Positions 37,877 to 49,102 of a DNA stretch of 64,000 bases are shown here, piece by piece. The position numbers and the translations under genes were made by a program. Positions within the stretch are counted from its first letter, which is position 1. Every line of letters begins with the position of its first letter. The notes below the pieces were generated by a model. That model did not search any database and had not been told where the DNA came from. It saw nothing but the letters and a program-made list of their open reading frames with translations. The stretch comes from Sutterella sp. (GTDB lineage: Bacteria; Pseudomonadota; Gammaproteobacteria; Burkholderiales; Burkholderiaceae_F), in NCBI GenBank assembly GCA_019418605.1, contig DYBN01000009.1, positions 1 through 64,000 of the forward strand. The letters are read 5' to 3'.

Positions 37877-38566
37877 ATGACTTTATCCAAGCCGCGGCTT
37901 TCGAAATCGGCCGAACGCGAGGTCAAGCGCGCCTCTCCGGATCTTTTCAACGACCAGATGCTCGTTGACAGCGGCGATCTCATTGCCGGCGTTGATGAAG
38001 CGGGCAGGGGGCCGCTTGCCGGCCCCGTCGTGGCGGCCGCCGTGATCCTTGACCCCATGAATCCCATTGAGGGGCTGCGCGACAGCAAAAAGCTCAAGCC
38101 TGCCGTGCGCGAAAAGCTCGCCCAGGAAATCAAGCAAAAGGCGCTCTGTTGGAGCATTGCGCACGCAAGCGTGGAGGAGATCGACACGCTCAACATTTTG
38201 CAGGCAACGCTGCTTGCCATGAAGCGGGCCATTCTGGGCTTGAAGATTGAACCCAATTTGATCCTTGTCGACGGCAACCGGCTCCCAAAAATGAACCTGC
38301 GCATGAACGCCGTGGTCAAGGGCGACGACAAGATCCCCGCCATCTCGGCGGCTTCAATTCTTGCCAAAACAACGCGAGACGCGGCCATGGTCGAGCTCGA
38401 TGCACGCTACCCCGAATACGGCTTTGCCAAGCACAAGGGCTACGGCGTCAAGCAGCACATCGAAGCCATCCGCCGCTGCGGCGTGCTGCCGGTGCACCGC
38501 AAGAGCTTTTCTCCCGTCAAGGAAATCGTGGCGGGCGACGAGCTCGAAGGCCTTGACGCCCGATAG
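37877..38566 (+). CDS. rnhB: ribonuclease HII (229 aa)
   Basis: RNase HII cleaves RNA-DNA hybrids at single ribonucleotides. The catalytic motif [14 protein letters not shown] is followed by [18 protein letters not shown], and [14 protein letters not shown] with [10 protein letters not shown]. About 35 extra residues stand before the domain. It is the last gene of the run that begins at cysS. Confidence 0.95.
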   Translation: MTLSKPRLSKSAEREVKRASPDLFNDQMLVDSGDLIAGVDEAGRGPLAGPVVAAAVILDPMNPIEGLRDSKKLKPAVREKLAQEIKQKALCWSIAHASVEEIDTLNILQATLLAMKRAILGLKIEPNLILVDGNRLPKMNLRMNAVVKGDDKIPAISAASILAKTTRDAAMVELDARYPEYGFAKHKGYGVKQHIEAIRRCGVLPVHRKSFSPVKEIVAGDELEGLDAR

Positions 38567-38993
38567 ACGACTTCGGGCGCAGACTGCTTCATCTTTAATT
38601 TCTTTTGGTGAAAACAAGCCGCAGGCCCTTGGGGACGTTGCCGACACCACCGCTGCAGTCTTTTGCCTAATGGATCCCATTTGTTGCACAAGAATACCGA
38701 CGAGGTAGGATTTTGTTGCAAATTTGGTGACACTTGCGCCGGGTGCGTCTACGGCGCGAATCGCGTGCTTTTTTCACGGCGCTGTTGCAGGGCTTTTCCC
38801 TTTGTTTCAAGTGATTGCAGGGCAGCGAAGGCATTCTCCGGACGCGCTTTGCGGGCGCTGCAGCCTGCGCCTTTTTTCAAGATTTGCGCGGTGTTGATTG
38901 TTTTTGTACGTCTCTGCAAGGGATAATGCGCAAACTTGTCAGCGGCCGGCAGTCCGCGGCAGGAAGAAAATTTCAAACCGGAGAATAAGTTAA
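38567..38993. other. intergenic region upstream of the porin gene
   Basis: No gene is supported. The region holds the porin promoter; GGATAAT at 38921 is a possible -10, but no well-spaced -35 was found. Two copies of TTGTTGCA (near 38681 and 38714) lie in its 5' half; their meaning is unknown. GGAGA precedes the porin ATG. Confidence 0.4.
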
Positions 38994-40145
38994 ATGAAAA
39001 AGACTCTCATCGCCTTGGCCGCCGCGACGCTGGCCAGCACCGGAGCGATGGCTGCGCAGGTCGAAATCGGCGGCCTGATCGACGGAGGCTTCGCCTACAA
39101 CAACGTCAACCGCATGGGGCAGGGGACCACGGAAACCTTTACCGAGGATTTCGGCAACCACAACGGCTCGCGCTTTATCTTCAAGGGTTCTGAAGAGCTC
39201 TCCGCGGGCTACACCGCAAGCTTTTATCTTGAAAACGGCTTTAGCGGCGACACGGGCGAGCTCGGCCAGGGCGGCCGTCTCTTTGGACGTGAAGCGCGCC
39301 TGAGCCTTGAGACTCCCTACGGCACGATCAGTATGGGCCGCATGGGCGCCCTGACGGCCGGCATGGGCACCTACGACATCTTCCAGTACTACGGCGACAG
39401 CTTCGACGGCGGCTGGAATCATGCCGTGGACATCAACAACTGGCTCGGTCGCGACCGCTACGACAACATGATCACCCTGGTGACCCCGAACATGGCGGGC
39501 TTCACGGGCTATCTGCAGTACTCCTTCGGCACCAACAGCCTTGACAAGAGTGATGACGCGACGCCCGGCGAGCGCGACAAGAACCGCTACGCCGCTTTGG
39601 GCCTTTCCTACGAAAACGGTCCGCTGCGCACCGTCCTCGTTCTTGACACGATCATGCGCAAGCAGTGGGATGACGGCAAGCCTTTCAATGAAAACCTTGA
39701 CGACGCCATGGCGGTGAGCCTGGGTGTCGGCTACGACTTCGACTTCATGACGCTCTACTTCGGCGCCCAGTACGGCAAGAACGAAACCCAGAGCTTCTTC
39801 CTGTCTGACAGCACCATCCAGAAGGCAACTTTGGAAGGCGACAAGTATGAGCGCGGTGAAGACGGCACGGGCGACGGCTACACCCTCGGTCTCGGCGCGG
39901 CCTTTCCGCTGCCCTGCGGCACGCTTCGTGCGGCCGTCTACTACGGCGACCTGGAAGTCAACGACTCCATGGGCGAGAAGTACAAGAACTTCAACGCCAT
40001 CCTCGCGCACGAGTATCCCTTCAGCCCGAAGACCTTCTCCTACATCGGCCTTGCCTACAAGCAGGCCTGGGCCAAGGCCAACGGCGAGAAGTTTGACGAA
40101 GAGCGCACCTTCAGCGCCCTCGTGGGCCTTGTGCACCGCTTCTAA
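38994..40145 (+). CDS. trimeric general porin, betaproteobacterial type (383 aa)
   Basis: A signal peptide ([22 protein letters not shown]) precedes a 16-strand porin. It has the family start [39 protein letters not shown], a loop-3 region [10 protein letters not shown], and the C-terminal barrel end ALVGLVHRF with terminal Phe required for Bam recognition. It allows diffusion of small solutes across the outer membrane. It is monocistronic, with a terminator after the stop. Confidence 0.95.
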   Translation: MKKTLIALAAATLASTGAMAAQVEIGGLIDGGFAYNNVNRMGQGTTETFTEDFGNHNGSRFIFKGSEELSAGYTASFYLENGFSGDTGELGQGGRLFGREARLSLETPYGTISMGRMGALTAGMGTYDIFQYYGDSFDGGWNHAVDINNWLGRDRYDNMITLVTPNMAGFTGYLQYSFGTNSLDKSDDATPGERDKNRYAALGLSYENGPLRTVLVLDTIMRKQWDDGKPFNENLDDAMAVSLGVGYDFDFMTLYFGAQYGKNETQSFFLSDSTIQKATLEGDKYERGEDGTGDGYTLGLGAAFPLPCGTLRAAVYYGDLEVNDSMGEKYKNFNAILAHEYPFSPKTFSYIGLAYKQAWAKANGEKFDEERTFSALVGLVHRF

Positions 40146-40173
40146 TCAAGCCTAAAACTATCTCCCAAACACC

Positions 40174-40211
40174 AAGCGCCTCGTCCGGACGGGTTCCGGC
40201 CGGGGCGTTTT
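40174..40211 (+). terminator. rho-independent terminator of the porin gene
   Basis: AAGCGCCTCG (40174-40183) pairs fully, with two wobble pairs, with CGGGGCGTTT (40201-40210). An inner TCCGG/CCGG stem is also possible, and the T-run TTTT follows. Confidence 0.75.
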
Positions 40212-40267
40212 GGCTTGTTTACAATGGCCTCAACTTTTTCCTTTTGCCATCAAGGAATTCTCCCGCC

Positions 40268-41485
40268 ATGACCTCCCGCTCCATTGCCGCACTGATTCCC
40301 GCCGCCGGCGTCGGCTCCCGCATGCAGGCCGCTCTGCCCAAGCAGTACCTTGAGGTCGCCCCGGGCAAAACAATGCTCGCGGCAGCGGCCGAGCGCCTTG
40401 CGAAAGTGGTCGGCGCCGATCATGTCTTTGTGGGCGCGAGTCCTGAGGATGCCTGGATTGACGACGTGGATCTCGGAGGCGCCTCTGTCATGCGCACGGG
40501 CGGGGCCACGCGCGCGGCAACCGTGACCAATACGCTCGCGGCTCTTTTGAAGGAAGGAAAAATTGCACCGCACGACCTAGTGCTGGTGCACGATGCGGCG
40601 CGCCCCTTGGTCGACCCCAAGGAAGTTCGGGCGCTGGCCGATGCCGTCTGCGCGCACCTTGCAGCAGGGACGGCCGACGGTGCCGTGCTTGCCGTTGCCG
40701 TCACAGACACCGTCAAGCGCGCCGACGCCCAGGGCTTTCTCGTTGAGGACGTCGACCGGACGGGGCTTTGGCGCATCGCAACGCCGCAGTGCTTTGAGGC
40801 CCAGGCTCTTTTGGATGCCCTGCAGGCGCACCCGGACGTCACCGACGAGTCAAGCGCCGTGCGCCTTGCGGGAGGCAGGGTGGCCGTCATTGCCTGCAGT
40901 CCCGACAACATCAAGGTCACGACGCCCTCGGACCTTGAATTTGCGCGCAGACAGCTGCGCGACTCTTGCACCGCATCTCAAGGAAATGCCGGAACCCGCC
41001 CCGCTTTTTCCCTGCGCGTGGGCCTGGGCTACGACTCGCACCGGCTTGAGGCCGGGCGCAAATTCATCCTGGGCGGCGTTGAAATTCCCCATGAAAAGGG
41101 TCTTGCCGGGCACAGCGACGCCGACGCGCTGCTGCACGCCGTCACCGACGCCATCCTTGGCGCGGCCGGCAAAGGCAACATCGGCATTCTTTTTCCGGAT
41201 ACCGACCCGGCCTTCAAAGGGGCCGACAGCCGCACGCTGCTAAAAGAAGCCTGGCGCGTCGTCTCGCGCGAAGGCTGGCGCGTGGCCAATCTCGACTGCG
41301 TGATCGTGGCGCAAAAGCCCAAACTCAATCCACATGTTCCCGCCATGGCAGCCTGCATTGCCGGAATTCTCGGCATCGCGCCCGAGGCGGTCAACATCAA
41401 ACCCAAGACCAACGAGGGGATGGGCTTTGAGGGGCGGCAGGAAGGGGTGAGCACGCAGGCCGTCGTGCTCCTTACAAAGCCTTGA
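40268..41485 (+). CDS. ispDF: bifunctional IspD-IspF isoprenoid enzyme (405 aa)
   Basis: This is a fusion of two MEP-pathway enzymes. Residues 1-240 are IspD, MEP cytidylyltransferase: [41 protein letters not shown] and [10 protein letters not shown]. Residues about 248-405 are IspF, MECDP synthase: [44 protein letters not shown], and [21 protein letters not shown] precedes the ATG at 40268. The two are usually separate genes in betaproteobacteria, while fusions are known in alpha- and epsilonproteobacteria. It overlaps the convergent PPTase gene by 14 bases. Confidence 0.96.
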   Translation: MTSRSIAALIPAAGVGSRMQAALPKQYLEVAPGKTMLAAAAERLAKVVGADHVFVGASPEDAWIDDVDLGGASVMRTGGATRAATVTNTLAALLKEGKIAPHDLVLVHDAARPLVDPKEVRALADAVCAHLAAGTADGAVLAVAVTDTVKRADAQGFLVEDVDRTGLWRIATPQCFEAQALLDALQAHPDVTDESSAVRLAGGRVAVIACSPDNIKVTTPSDLEFARRQLRDSCTASQGNAGTRPAFSLRVGLGYDSHRLEAGRKFILGGVEIPHEKGLAGHSDADALLHAVTDAILGAAGKGNIGILFPDTDPAFKGADSRTLLKEAWRVVSREGWRVANLDCVIVAQKPKLNPHVPAMAACIAGILGIAPEAVNIKPKTNEGMGFEGRQEGVSTQAVVLLTKP

Positions 41486-42305
41486 AGGTGAGGTTTGCGG
41501 CGGGAGCAAAGGAAAACGAGCCGTCATTGAAGTGCGCCGTCGCCAAAAGCGCGCTCCCCGCGCTTGCTGCAAGCACAAGCGTCAACAGCACGGAATCGTC
41601 GGGGCGCTTGAGAATATGCCGCGTCCAGACGATGGGAGCAGAGCCTTCTCTTTGCCTGGCACTTGTTTGCTCTGAGAGCAAGATCGCCGGCCCTTGGTCC
41701 TTTTGCGGTTTGACAAAGCGTGCGCGCATCTTCACGGCGCACTCGCGCAGTCCCCAAAGGGTGTAAAAGCCCAGCACGGGGTCGGCCGCGATCGTTGAAA
41801 CGGCATCCTCCCCAAAAACGCGGGCAGTCAAATGCTGCGTTGCGCGCGCGGGAATCATGACTTCGGCGTCCAGCGCGCAGGGGCTCTCGGCAATCATCAG
41901 GGCAACGGCGCCCGAAGTGTGCGAAATGCTCGCGAAAAACGGCGCTCCATCGACGCTAACCAAACTTGGGGAGCGGGGAGGGTCTTCAAAAACGCGCAGG
42001 TCCAGCGTCTTTGCCATCTTGTAGAGAAGAAGGCGGTTAAAGAGAAACTCCCGCCGGCGCTTGGCGCTTAGAAAGCTGCGCGCACGCGCAAGCACCGCCT
42101 CGGGCAGGTCCTTCAAGAAGAGGTCATCGTGCTCTTCAGCAGCCTCGAGGCAGAGATTTTCCTCGGGCGAAAACACGACGCAAAGCGCGCAGAGGTCTTC
42201 TTCTTTCTTCTGAGACGATAAAGCCGCTTGAGTTAAGCCATTGAGCTTAGCCAATCGCGCGGCGAGAGACGGAGACTTACAGCCGCTCAACATGGATGCC
42301 GGCAT
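41472..42305 (-). CDS. 4'-phosphopantetheinyl transferase, Sfp-like (277 aa)
   Basis: This enzyme transfers phosphopantetheine from CoA to carrier proteins. The two family motifs are present: [24 protein letters not shown] (magnesium Asp) and [13 protein letters not shown] in place of W-x-x-KE-xx-K. The second motif is atypical, with Arg-Glu for Lys-Glu. The N-terminal 60 residues are not conserved. The start could be 42305 or 42293; both overlap the end of the deaminase gene. It is translationally coupled to the upstream dCMP deaminase gene. Confidence 0.8.
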   Translation of the reverse strand: MPASMLSGCKSPSLAARLAKLNGLTQAALSSQKKEEDLCALCVVFSPEENLCLEAAEEHDDLFLKDLPEAVLARARSFLSAKRRREFLFNRLLLYKMAKTLDLRVFEDPPRSPSLVSVDGAPFFASISHTSGAVALMIAESPCALDAEVMIPARATQHLTARVFGEDAVSTIAADPVLGFYTLWGLRECAVKMRARFVKPQKDQGPAILLSEQTSARQREGSAPIVWTRHILKRPDDSVLLTLVLAASAGSALLATAHFNDGSFSFAPAANLTFKAL

Positions 42306-42693
42306 TCTTTAAGAAATTGATGCCCGCGTCGTCTCGGTACACGTCGTGGTAGTAGACCGCTTCGATCCCGCACTTTTGAATGAGAAGTGCGCAGTGAATG
42401 CAGGGACTGTGCGTGATGAAAATGCTCGCGCCCTTGCTTGAGTAGCCGTTGTAGGCAAGTTTGGCAATGGCGTTGAGCTCGGCGTGCTGCACCTCGGGGC
42501 GGGTGACGAGCTTGCCGTCGACCTCCATTTCGCAGCAGTTGTCATAGCCTGTGGGCATTCCGTTCCAGCCGAAGCTGATGATGGAGTTGTTCTTGACGAT
42601 GACGCAGCCCACCTTGAGCCGCTGCGCGTAGCTGCGCTGCGCTGCAATCAACGCGATCTGCATGTACATCGCGTTGTCTTTTTTCACATCCAT
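42277..42693 (-). CDS. dCMP deaminase-family protein (138 aa)
   Basis: This is a zinc cytidine/deoxycytidylate deaminase fold. It has the HAELNAIAKLA motif (zinc His and catalytic Glu) and THSPCIHCALLI (two zinc Cys). VGCVIVKNNSIISFGWNG and NCCEMEVDG resemble dCMP deaminases such as ComEB. It supplies dUMP for thymidylate synthesis. GGAG precedes the ATG at 42693; the frame is open to 42759. It lies directly downstream of the hipA-like gene. Confidence 0.9.
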   Translation of the reverse strand: MDVKKDNAMYMQIALIAAQRSYAQRLKVGCVIVKNNSIISFGWNGMPTGYDNCCEMEVDGKLVTRPEVQHAELNAIAKLAYNGYSSKGASIFITHSPCIHCALLIQKCGIEAVYYHDVYRDDAGINFLKNAGIHVERL

Positions 42694-42755
42694 GAAAGCG
42701 TCTCCACAAGCTTTTCTCGATAAAGTATTTTCAAATGTTTGATATTGGAAAATAC

Positions 42756-44096
42756 TCACTGTTCAAAGATCGGCGCCATCCGGGCAAGCGACAAATAATC
42801 GATGCCGAGCTCTTGAGCCGTGCTGCGCCAGCCGGAGACGACGTGCCTGAATTCTAAACACATGGTTTTTGCCTGCGCGGGCTTCAATCCGAAGTAGCGG
42901 GCTAGCGAAACGGCGTCTTCCGGAGCGACCAAGGTGTTGGAGCCCGCAAGCGGCGTTGAGAGCTGCCGGCACCGGTTGCCGGATAACGCCGGGCAGACAG
43001 TCGGCGCGTACATGGGCAAAAGCTTCCAGCCCGCAGCCTCGCGCGTAAACCAAAAGTGATCAAGCCGATCGCGCCGGTTGCCGACGAGGCTGTTAAAGAG
43101 AAGCCTTGCAAAGAGCTCCCTGAGATCGTCGGCCGGATGCGCGCCCTCCCGGTTGAGAATGTCCGCCACGTCAAGATACCCCGCGGGATAGGCGCGAGGC
43201 CGCGCCCGTGTGGTGCGGCGCCGGGAAACAAGCGTTGCGGCCGAAAGCGCAAGCAGAGGGACGCCCTCGGGCGTCCGGTCAAAGCGCTCTTCCAAAAAGC
43301 CGATGTCGGAGAGAAGTTCGGACCCGACAACCTTGATCCCGCACCTTGCGGCAAGCGCGCCCGCAACGACGCTCACGCAGGGATCCAGTCCCAAGCCTCC
43401 GGGGGCGATGTCGCCTGAAGACGGCTGGAAAAAACGAAGCACGCGCTCTGAATAGCTCCCGGCGCTCATGGCGACAAGCGCCTTGGGAGATGCGCCGCCG
43501 ATGTCAGAGGCCGCCGCAAGAAGGAGTTCGGCTTCCCGAGACGTGCGAAGAGTGCCTCCCAAAGCGAGAACTTCGCAGGCGCGGGCTAGTTCCCGGGCGG
43601 TTTTCATGCGCTCTTTTTGTTTGCGCGCATCCAACAAAACGGGAGAAAAAGTCGTTTGATTTGAAGGGCTTAGGGGCAGGGCAAGAGAGGAAAAACGGTG
43701 CCCGGCGTGCCCGGCGCGCGCCCACAATTGGCTTGGAGCGGTCGGGAGCTCATCCAAATCCAATTTGAGGCCATTTATTTGCACGGACTCCACGAGCCTT
43801 GAGAGCCACTTTCCCGGTGCGTGGTCGCACACAAATCCAAAACGGCCGGCCCGGGCCTTCAAAACCGGGTCGACATCGCCGACATCCTGGGGGACGCGAA
43901 GCACGCCGCTCACAAGCGGCAGGTCGGCGCCAAGAGAAAAGCCGTGCCGCAGCCACGCATCGTCATATTGAAACGCCATGGCAGAGCGCGGCGCGCCGAC
44001 CGACGCACGCTGGGGGGCGTCGGACTGCACGACGAGCTGCCCAACGGGGATCGTGCGCTCGGCCGTCCTCAAGCCAATGGGGATGATTTCAGGCAT
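42756..44096 (-). CDS. HipA-like protein with degraded kinase site (446 aa)
   Basis: HipA toxins are Ser/Thr kinases. The N-terminal subdomain VGQLVVQSDAP with FQYDDAWLRHG and LPLVSG, and the ATP-loop block SDIGGASPKALVAM, identify the family. The catalytic loop, normally GNxDDHxRNHxF, reads GNRRDRLDHFWF (339-350), so the catalytic Asp is Arg342 and the metal-binding Asn is His346. The following YDxNP becomes YAPTV, so the second metal Asp is Ala364. It therefore looks like a pseudokinase. A HipB-like gene precedes it by 45 bases. Comparison is by eye with known HipA motifs. Confidence 0.75.
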   Translation of the reverse strand: MPEIIPIGLRTAERTIPVGQLVVQSDAPQRASVGAPRSAMAFQYDDAWLRHGFSLGADLPLVSGVLRVPQDVGDVDPVLKARAGRFGFVCDHAPGKWLSRLVESVQINGLKLDLDELPTAPSQLWARAGHAGHRFSSLALPLSPSNQTTFSPVLLDARKQKERMKTARELARACEVLALGGTLRTSREAELLLAAASDIGGASPKALVAMSAGSYSERVLRFFQPSSGDIAPGGLGLDPCVSVVAGALAARCGIKVVGSELLSDIGFLEERFDRTPEGVPLLALSAATLVSRRRTTRARPRAYPAGYLDVADILNREGAHPADDLRELFARLLFNSLVGNRRDRLDHFWFTREAAGWKLLPMYAPTVCPALSGNRCRQLSTPLAGSNTLVAPEDAVSLARYFGLKPAQAKTMCLEFRHVVSGWRSTAQELGIDYLSLARMAPIFEQ

Positions 44097-44141
44097 GACT
44101 TTTGCGTTCAGGTGTCAGGGGCTTGAAGTTTTCGTCACCGA

Positions 44142-44462
44142 TCAGGCGCCGTCGGAAGACGGTGTCTTTGCCCGGGGCATGCGGATGCGCTTGGGCAGCG
44201 ATTCCGCCTCCAAGGCGTCGCCCAAGGGGTCGGCGAGCGCAATGTCGGAAAACGGGGTGCCCAGAGAGAGGGCCTGAATGACGGCTGCCACCGAACCGAT
44301 GGCCACGCCGCAATCGCCTTTTTCTATCTTCACCAATGTCGAGAGCCCGATGCCGGCACGCTCAGCCAGAACGGCCTGGGGGAGGCGGCGCTTCAATCGG
44401 GCCACTTTGAGGTTGTAGCCAAGCGCTTCCAAGGATTGCTCAACAGCAAGGGAGGGTCTCAT
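44142..44462 (-). CDS. HipB-like XRE-family regulator (106 aa)
   Basis: A helix-turn-helix of XRE type spans about residues 15-70: NLKVARLKRRLPQAVLAERA and GLSTLVKIEKGDCGVAIGSV. The basic tail LPKRIRMPRAK follows. In HipBA systems this protein binds the operator and HipA, and represses the operon. No strong ribosome site precedes the ATG at 44462, and the frame extends upstream to 44567. The gene pair has the usual antitoxin-first order. Confidence 0.8.
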   Translation of the reverse strand: MRPSLAVEQSLEALGYNLKVARLKRRLPQAVLAERAGIGLSTLVKIEKGDCGVAIGSVAAVIQALSLGTPFSDIALADPLGDALEAESLPKRIRMPRAKTPSSDGA

Positions 44463-45033
44463 AACATTCAAATCCCGATGATAAAAGTCCGTAACCGTTA
44501 TGATTATGTTAATTATGTCACCCAAACCCGGCTCTGTCCACGGCCGAAGGGATCGATGGGAAATCATGTGTCTTTACACTGTCCCGGGGCATCCATGGAA
44601 TTTTTAAACAACACGATTGAAACGATATAGCGATATAACAATTGTAATAAGCTATGTTATCAACTTTCCATCCTGACAAAATGCATCGAGAATTTTGGTG
44701 TTGATGCGACAGGTGCTCAAATGTTGTGCATCAGCCCCAGGTAGTCCAATGCCCGCCGTATTCTCGGAATTTACTTCTCTTGATCGATTGGCTATACCTA
44801 TTGAAGAGCGTTATCAAAATCACATTGCTCCTCGCCTGCTGCGCGCCTGCATGCCTGTCTGATTGCGACTATCAAAATCACGCCGGACCTGCGCAGTGAT
44901 CCCGATAATGAAAATGATTGTCAGATTCAAAGATTTGGCCTTTCGTCTTTTCTCGTGCATGGCCGAACGGCTCAAAGGCGAAAAGTACAATCGACAAACG
45001 GATATCTGAAAATACTTTTTCTTCGCAGCGCAC
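44463..45033. other. AT-rich orphan intergenic region upstream of hipB
   Basis: No credible gene is seen in about 570 bases. It contains a dyad TAACA (44636-44640) / TGTTA (44655-44659) that could be a HipB operator, two direct copies of TATCAAAATCAC (44812-44823, 44870-44881), and a Fur-box-like 19-mer at 44904-44922. The composition is far more AT-rich than the surroundings, suggesting a scar of lost or acquired DNA. Confidence 0.45.
44904..44922. promoter_or_regulatory. Fur-box-like sequence
   Basis: The 19-mer starting GATAATGA and ending ATTGTC matches the classical Fur box at 16 of 19 positions by eye. No iron-related gene follows on either strand in the window, so it may be a leftover promoter. 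Confidence 0.3.
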
Positions 45034-45061
45034 AAAAAAGCCTGAGGCGCGGGCCTCAGGC
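45034..45061 (-). terminator. rho-independent terminator of thiC
   Basis: Read on the minus strand, GCCTGAGGC and GCCTCAGGC form a perfect 9-bp stem with a 4-base loop followed by TTTTTT. It lies 43 bases after the thiC stop codon. Confidence 0.9.
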
Positions 45062-45103
45062 CAACGGCCGTCCTCGCCGACGGCTCAACAATCAAGGCGA
45101 ACC

Positions 45104-47134
<2,031 letters not shown>

Positions 47135-47166
47135 TCATGCGGCGGGAGACGTCGCGCGCCTGACGA

Positions 47167-47263
47167 TTCCTTGCGTTTCCTCCGCCGATGTTAGTCGGAT
47201 CAGGTTCTAAGGACTCTCTCAACCAGCGCGCGGATTACGCACCGGTACCCTTGACGCTTGGAA
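47167..47263 (-). promoter_or_regulatory. TPP riboswitch (THI element) of thiC
   Basis: On the minus strand the outer stem TTCC-GCGT pairs with ACGC-GGAA. The conserved core includes CAAGGGT, TTGAGAGAG in place of CTGAGA, and TTAGAACCTGATCCG, followed by CTAACATCGGCG. The arrangement is that of the thiamine pyrophosphate aptamer. It lies 120 bases before thiC and should lower its expression when TPP is plentiful. Confidence 0.93.
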
Positions 47264-47363
47264 AGTGCCTTCAATTGCGCCCGCAGTCACGCCGCGGGCG
47301 GATGCACTATGATGCGGATTCTAGCCGCGGGGCTTTTCTTTGTAACGCCGGATACACCACCAC

Positions 47364-47849
47364 ATGCAGCGCACCAACAAGGTTTCGTCCAAAGACATCG
47401 ACAAAGTCGCCAAGATTCTTTTCGTCTGCTTTCTGCTCTGGGCGCTGTGGCTTGAGTTTTCACCCAAGCCCGAACCCGGCGTTGAGGAGCTGGCAAAGGC
47501 AAACCTCATCATGAAGTCTTCGCCCACGCCTGAAGATAAAAAGCGCGCCTGCGCGCTTTACGCCGCCTCCGTGCGCCAGGGCAACAAAGCCGCCGCCATC
47601 GGTCTGAGCGATTGCGTGCGGGATTCCGAAGCCGGCACCGAAACCTCGCGAAAGGCGCTGCGCTACATGCTGCTCACGCAGGCAATCGGCGCGCGCAACA
47701 CCGACCGCAACCCCGAAGAGGAAAGAAAGGCGCTGGGGCTTACGATCGACGAAATCAATGAGGCGCGCCGCATCAACATCACGGCCATTCTCAACGGAGA
47801 CATCTCGGCCGAGGATCTTGCGGGCGCCGTGGTGGTGAAGTCGGAATAA
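47364..47849 (+). CDS. membrane-anchored hypothetical protein (161 aa)
   Basis: One transmembrane helix near the N-terminus (ILFVCFLLWALWLEF, about residues 18-33) anchors a helical domain. The domain contains RACALYAASVRQGNKAAAIGLSDCV and RKALRYMLLTQAIGA, which is faintly Sel1/TPR-like. It is divergent from thiC and upstream of an M20 amidohydrolase. I do not recognise the family. The topology is probably a cytoplasmic N-terminus with a periplasmic domain. Confidence 0.7.
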   Translation: MQRTNKVSSKDIDKVAKILFVCFLLWALWLEFSPKPEPGVEELAKANLIMKSSPTPEDKKRACALYAASVRQGNKAAAIGLSDCVRDSEAGTETSRKALRYMLLTQAIGARNTDRNPEEERKALGLTIDEINEARRINITAILNGDISAEDLAGAVVVKSE

Positions 47850-47942
47850 ATTTCAATCGTGCATTGCCGGGGCTGCAGCGCGCTTTCATGATTTTGAGCG
47901 GCCTTCGTTTTGCACTGCTTAACCCAAGGAACAGATTTTCCC

Positions 47943-49079
47943 GTGACCACGACAAATTCATTGCAGAAACCAGGCGACCCCGTCGCCTACTACAACGCGC
48001 TGCACCCTCTGGCGGAGGTAAGCGGCAGGGAAGAGCGTACGGGGCGCTTTATTGCCGCCGCGCTTGAAAAGCTCGGCATCGCCTGCCGCTGCGGCGTGGG
48101 CGGCCACGGGGTCGTGGCTGAAATCGACTCGGGAAAGCCGGGCCCCGGCGTGATGTTTCGCGCCGACATGGATGCGCTGCCCTACGCCAATGCCGACGGC
48201 TCGATGACGGCCGTGCACGCCTGCGGGCACGATGCGCACTGCTCGATGCTTCTTGCCGCCGCGCCGGTTTTAAAGGATGTCGTCAAGCGCGGGAAATTAA
48301 AGCTCGTCTTTCAGCCCGGCGAAGAAGACTTGACCGGGGCGCTCGCCATGATCCGCGATGGCGTCCTCGAGGGAGTTGACATCGCCATTGGCGCGCATAT
48401 TCGGCCGGCCTCCGACATTCCCGCGGGCTACATGACGCCCGAGGTGATGCACGTTGCCTGTGCGACGATTCGCGTGCGCTTTCAGGGCGCGACGGCCCAC
48501 GCCTCCCGCCCGCAGCAGGGCGTCAATCCGATTGACATGGCCGCAAGCTACATCTCGATGGTCAACGCCATCCGGCTCGACCCCAACGCGAGCTGGTCCA
48601 CAAAGGCCACGCGCATCACGGGCGAGCCCGGCGCGACCAACAGCCTGAGCGCCTGGTGCGAGGTGGTGTTTGACCTGCGCGCGCAGACCAATCCGCTGCT
48701 GACGGCCATGCTCGAGCGCATGCAAGCCATGGCGCAGAGCACGGCGCTTGCCTTCGGCGGAAAGCTTGAGTGGACGCAGATCGACTACTGCCCGGCCTCG
48801 GACTACGATCCGGAGCTCGTGGAGATGATCCGGCAGAGCATCGTCGAAGAGCTCGGAGAAGACAAGCTTGCTTCCGCCAGCGGCGGGGGCGGGGAGGACT
48901 TTCACTTCTACAAGATTGAAAAGCCCTCGGTGCGCACCGCGTACTTCGGGGTCGGCGTCGGCGCCGCCCCGGGACTGCACAAGCGCGACATGACGTTAAA
49001 GACGCAGTACCTTGCAAACGGCGTGCGGCTTTGGATTACCCTTGCCGACAAACTCCTCGGGCAGGAGAAGGCGCAGTAG
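47943..49079 (+). CDS. M20-family amidohydrolase/peptidase (378 aa)
   Basis: This is a dinuclear zinc enzyme that removes acyl or aminoacyl groups (IAA-amino acid hydrolase/AbgB type). Metal ligands are in FRADMDALP, VHACGHDAHCSML, FQPGEEDLTGA and IGAHIRP, with the C-terminal His in APGLHKRDM. GATAHASRPQQGVNPIDMA is the dimerisation-domain block. The start is taken as GTG 47943 because AAGGAAC precedes it; the frame extends to a TTG at 47910. It is cytoplasmic. The substrate is unknown. Confidence 0.9.
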   Translation: MTTTNSLQKPGDPVAYYNALHPLAEVSGREERTGRFIAAALEKLGIACRCGVGGHGVVAEIDSGKPGPGVMFRADMDALPYANADGSMTAVHACGHDAHCSMLLAAAPVLKDVVKRGKLKLVFQPGEEDLTGALAMIRDGVLEGVDIAIGAHIRPASDIPAGYMTPEVMHVACATIRVRFQGATAHASRPQQGVNPIDMAASYISMVNAIRLDPNASWSTKATRITGEPGATNSLSAWCEVVFDLRAQTNPLLTAMLERMQAMAQSTALAFGGKLEWTQIDYCPASDYDPELVEMIRQSIVEELGEDKLASASGGGGEDFHFYKIEKPSVRTAYFGVGVGAAPGLHKRDMTLKTQYLANGVRLWITLADKLLGQEKAQ

Positions 49080-49102
49080 AACTCTAAAAAGGCGCAAGGC
49101 TC

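Noticed and set aside
38973..40136. 387-codon minus-strand open frame across the porin gene
   Set aside because: It mirrors the porin codons; the porin has a signal peptide, ribosome site, terminator and correct C-terminus.
44463..44567. Longer N-terminus for the HipB-like protein
   Set aside because: The extra residues (many Ile/Thr/Asp) do not look like an XRE protein, and they lie in the AT-rich region that probably holds the promoter.
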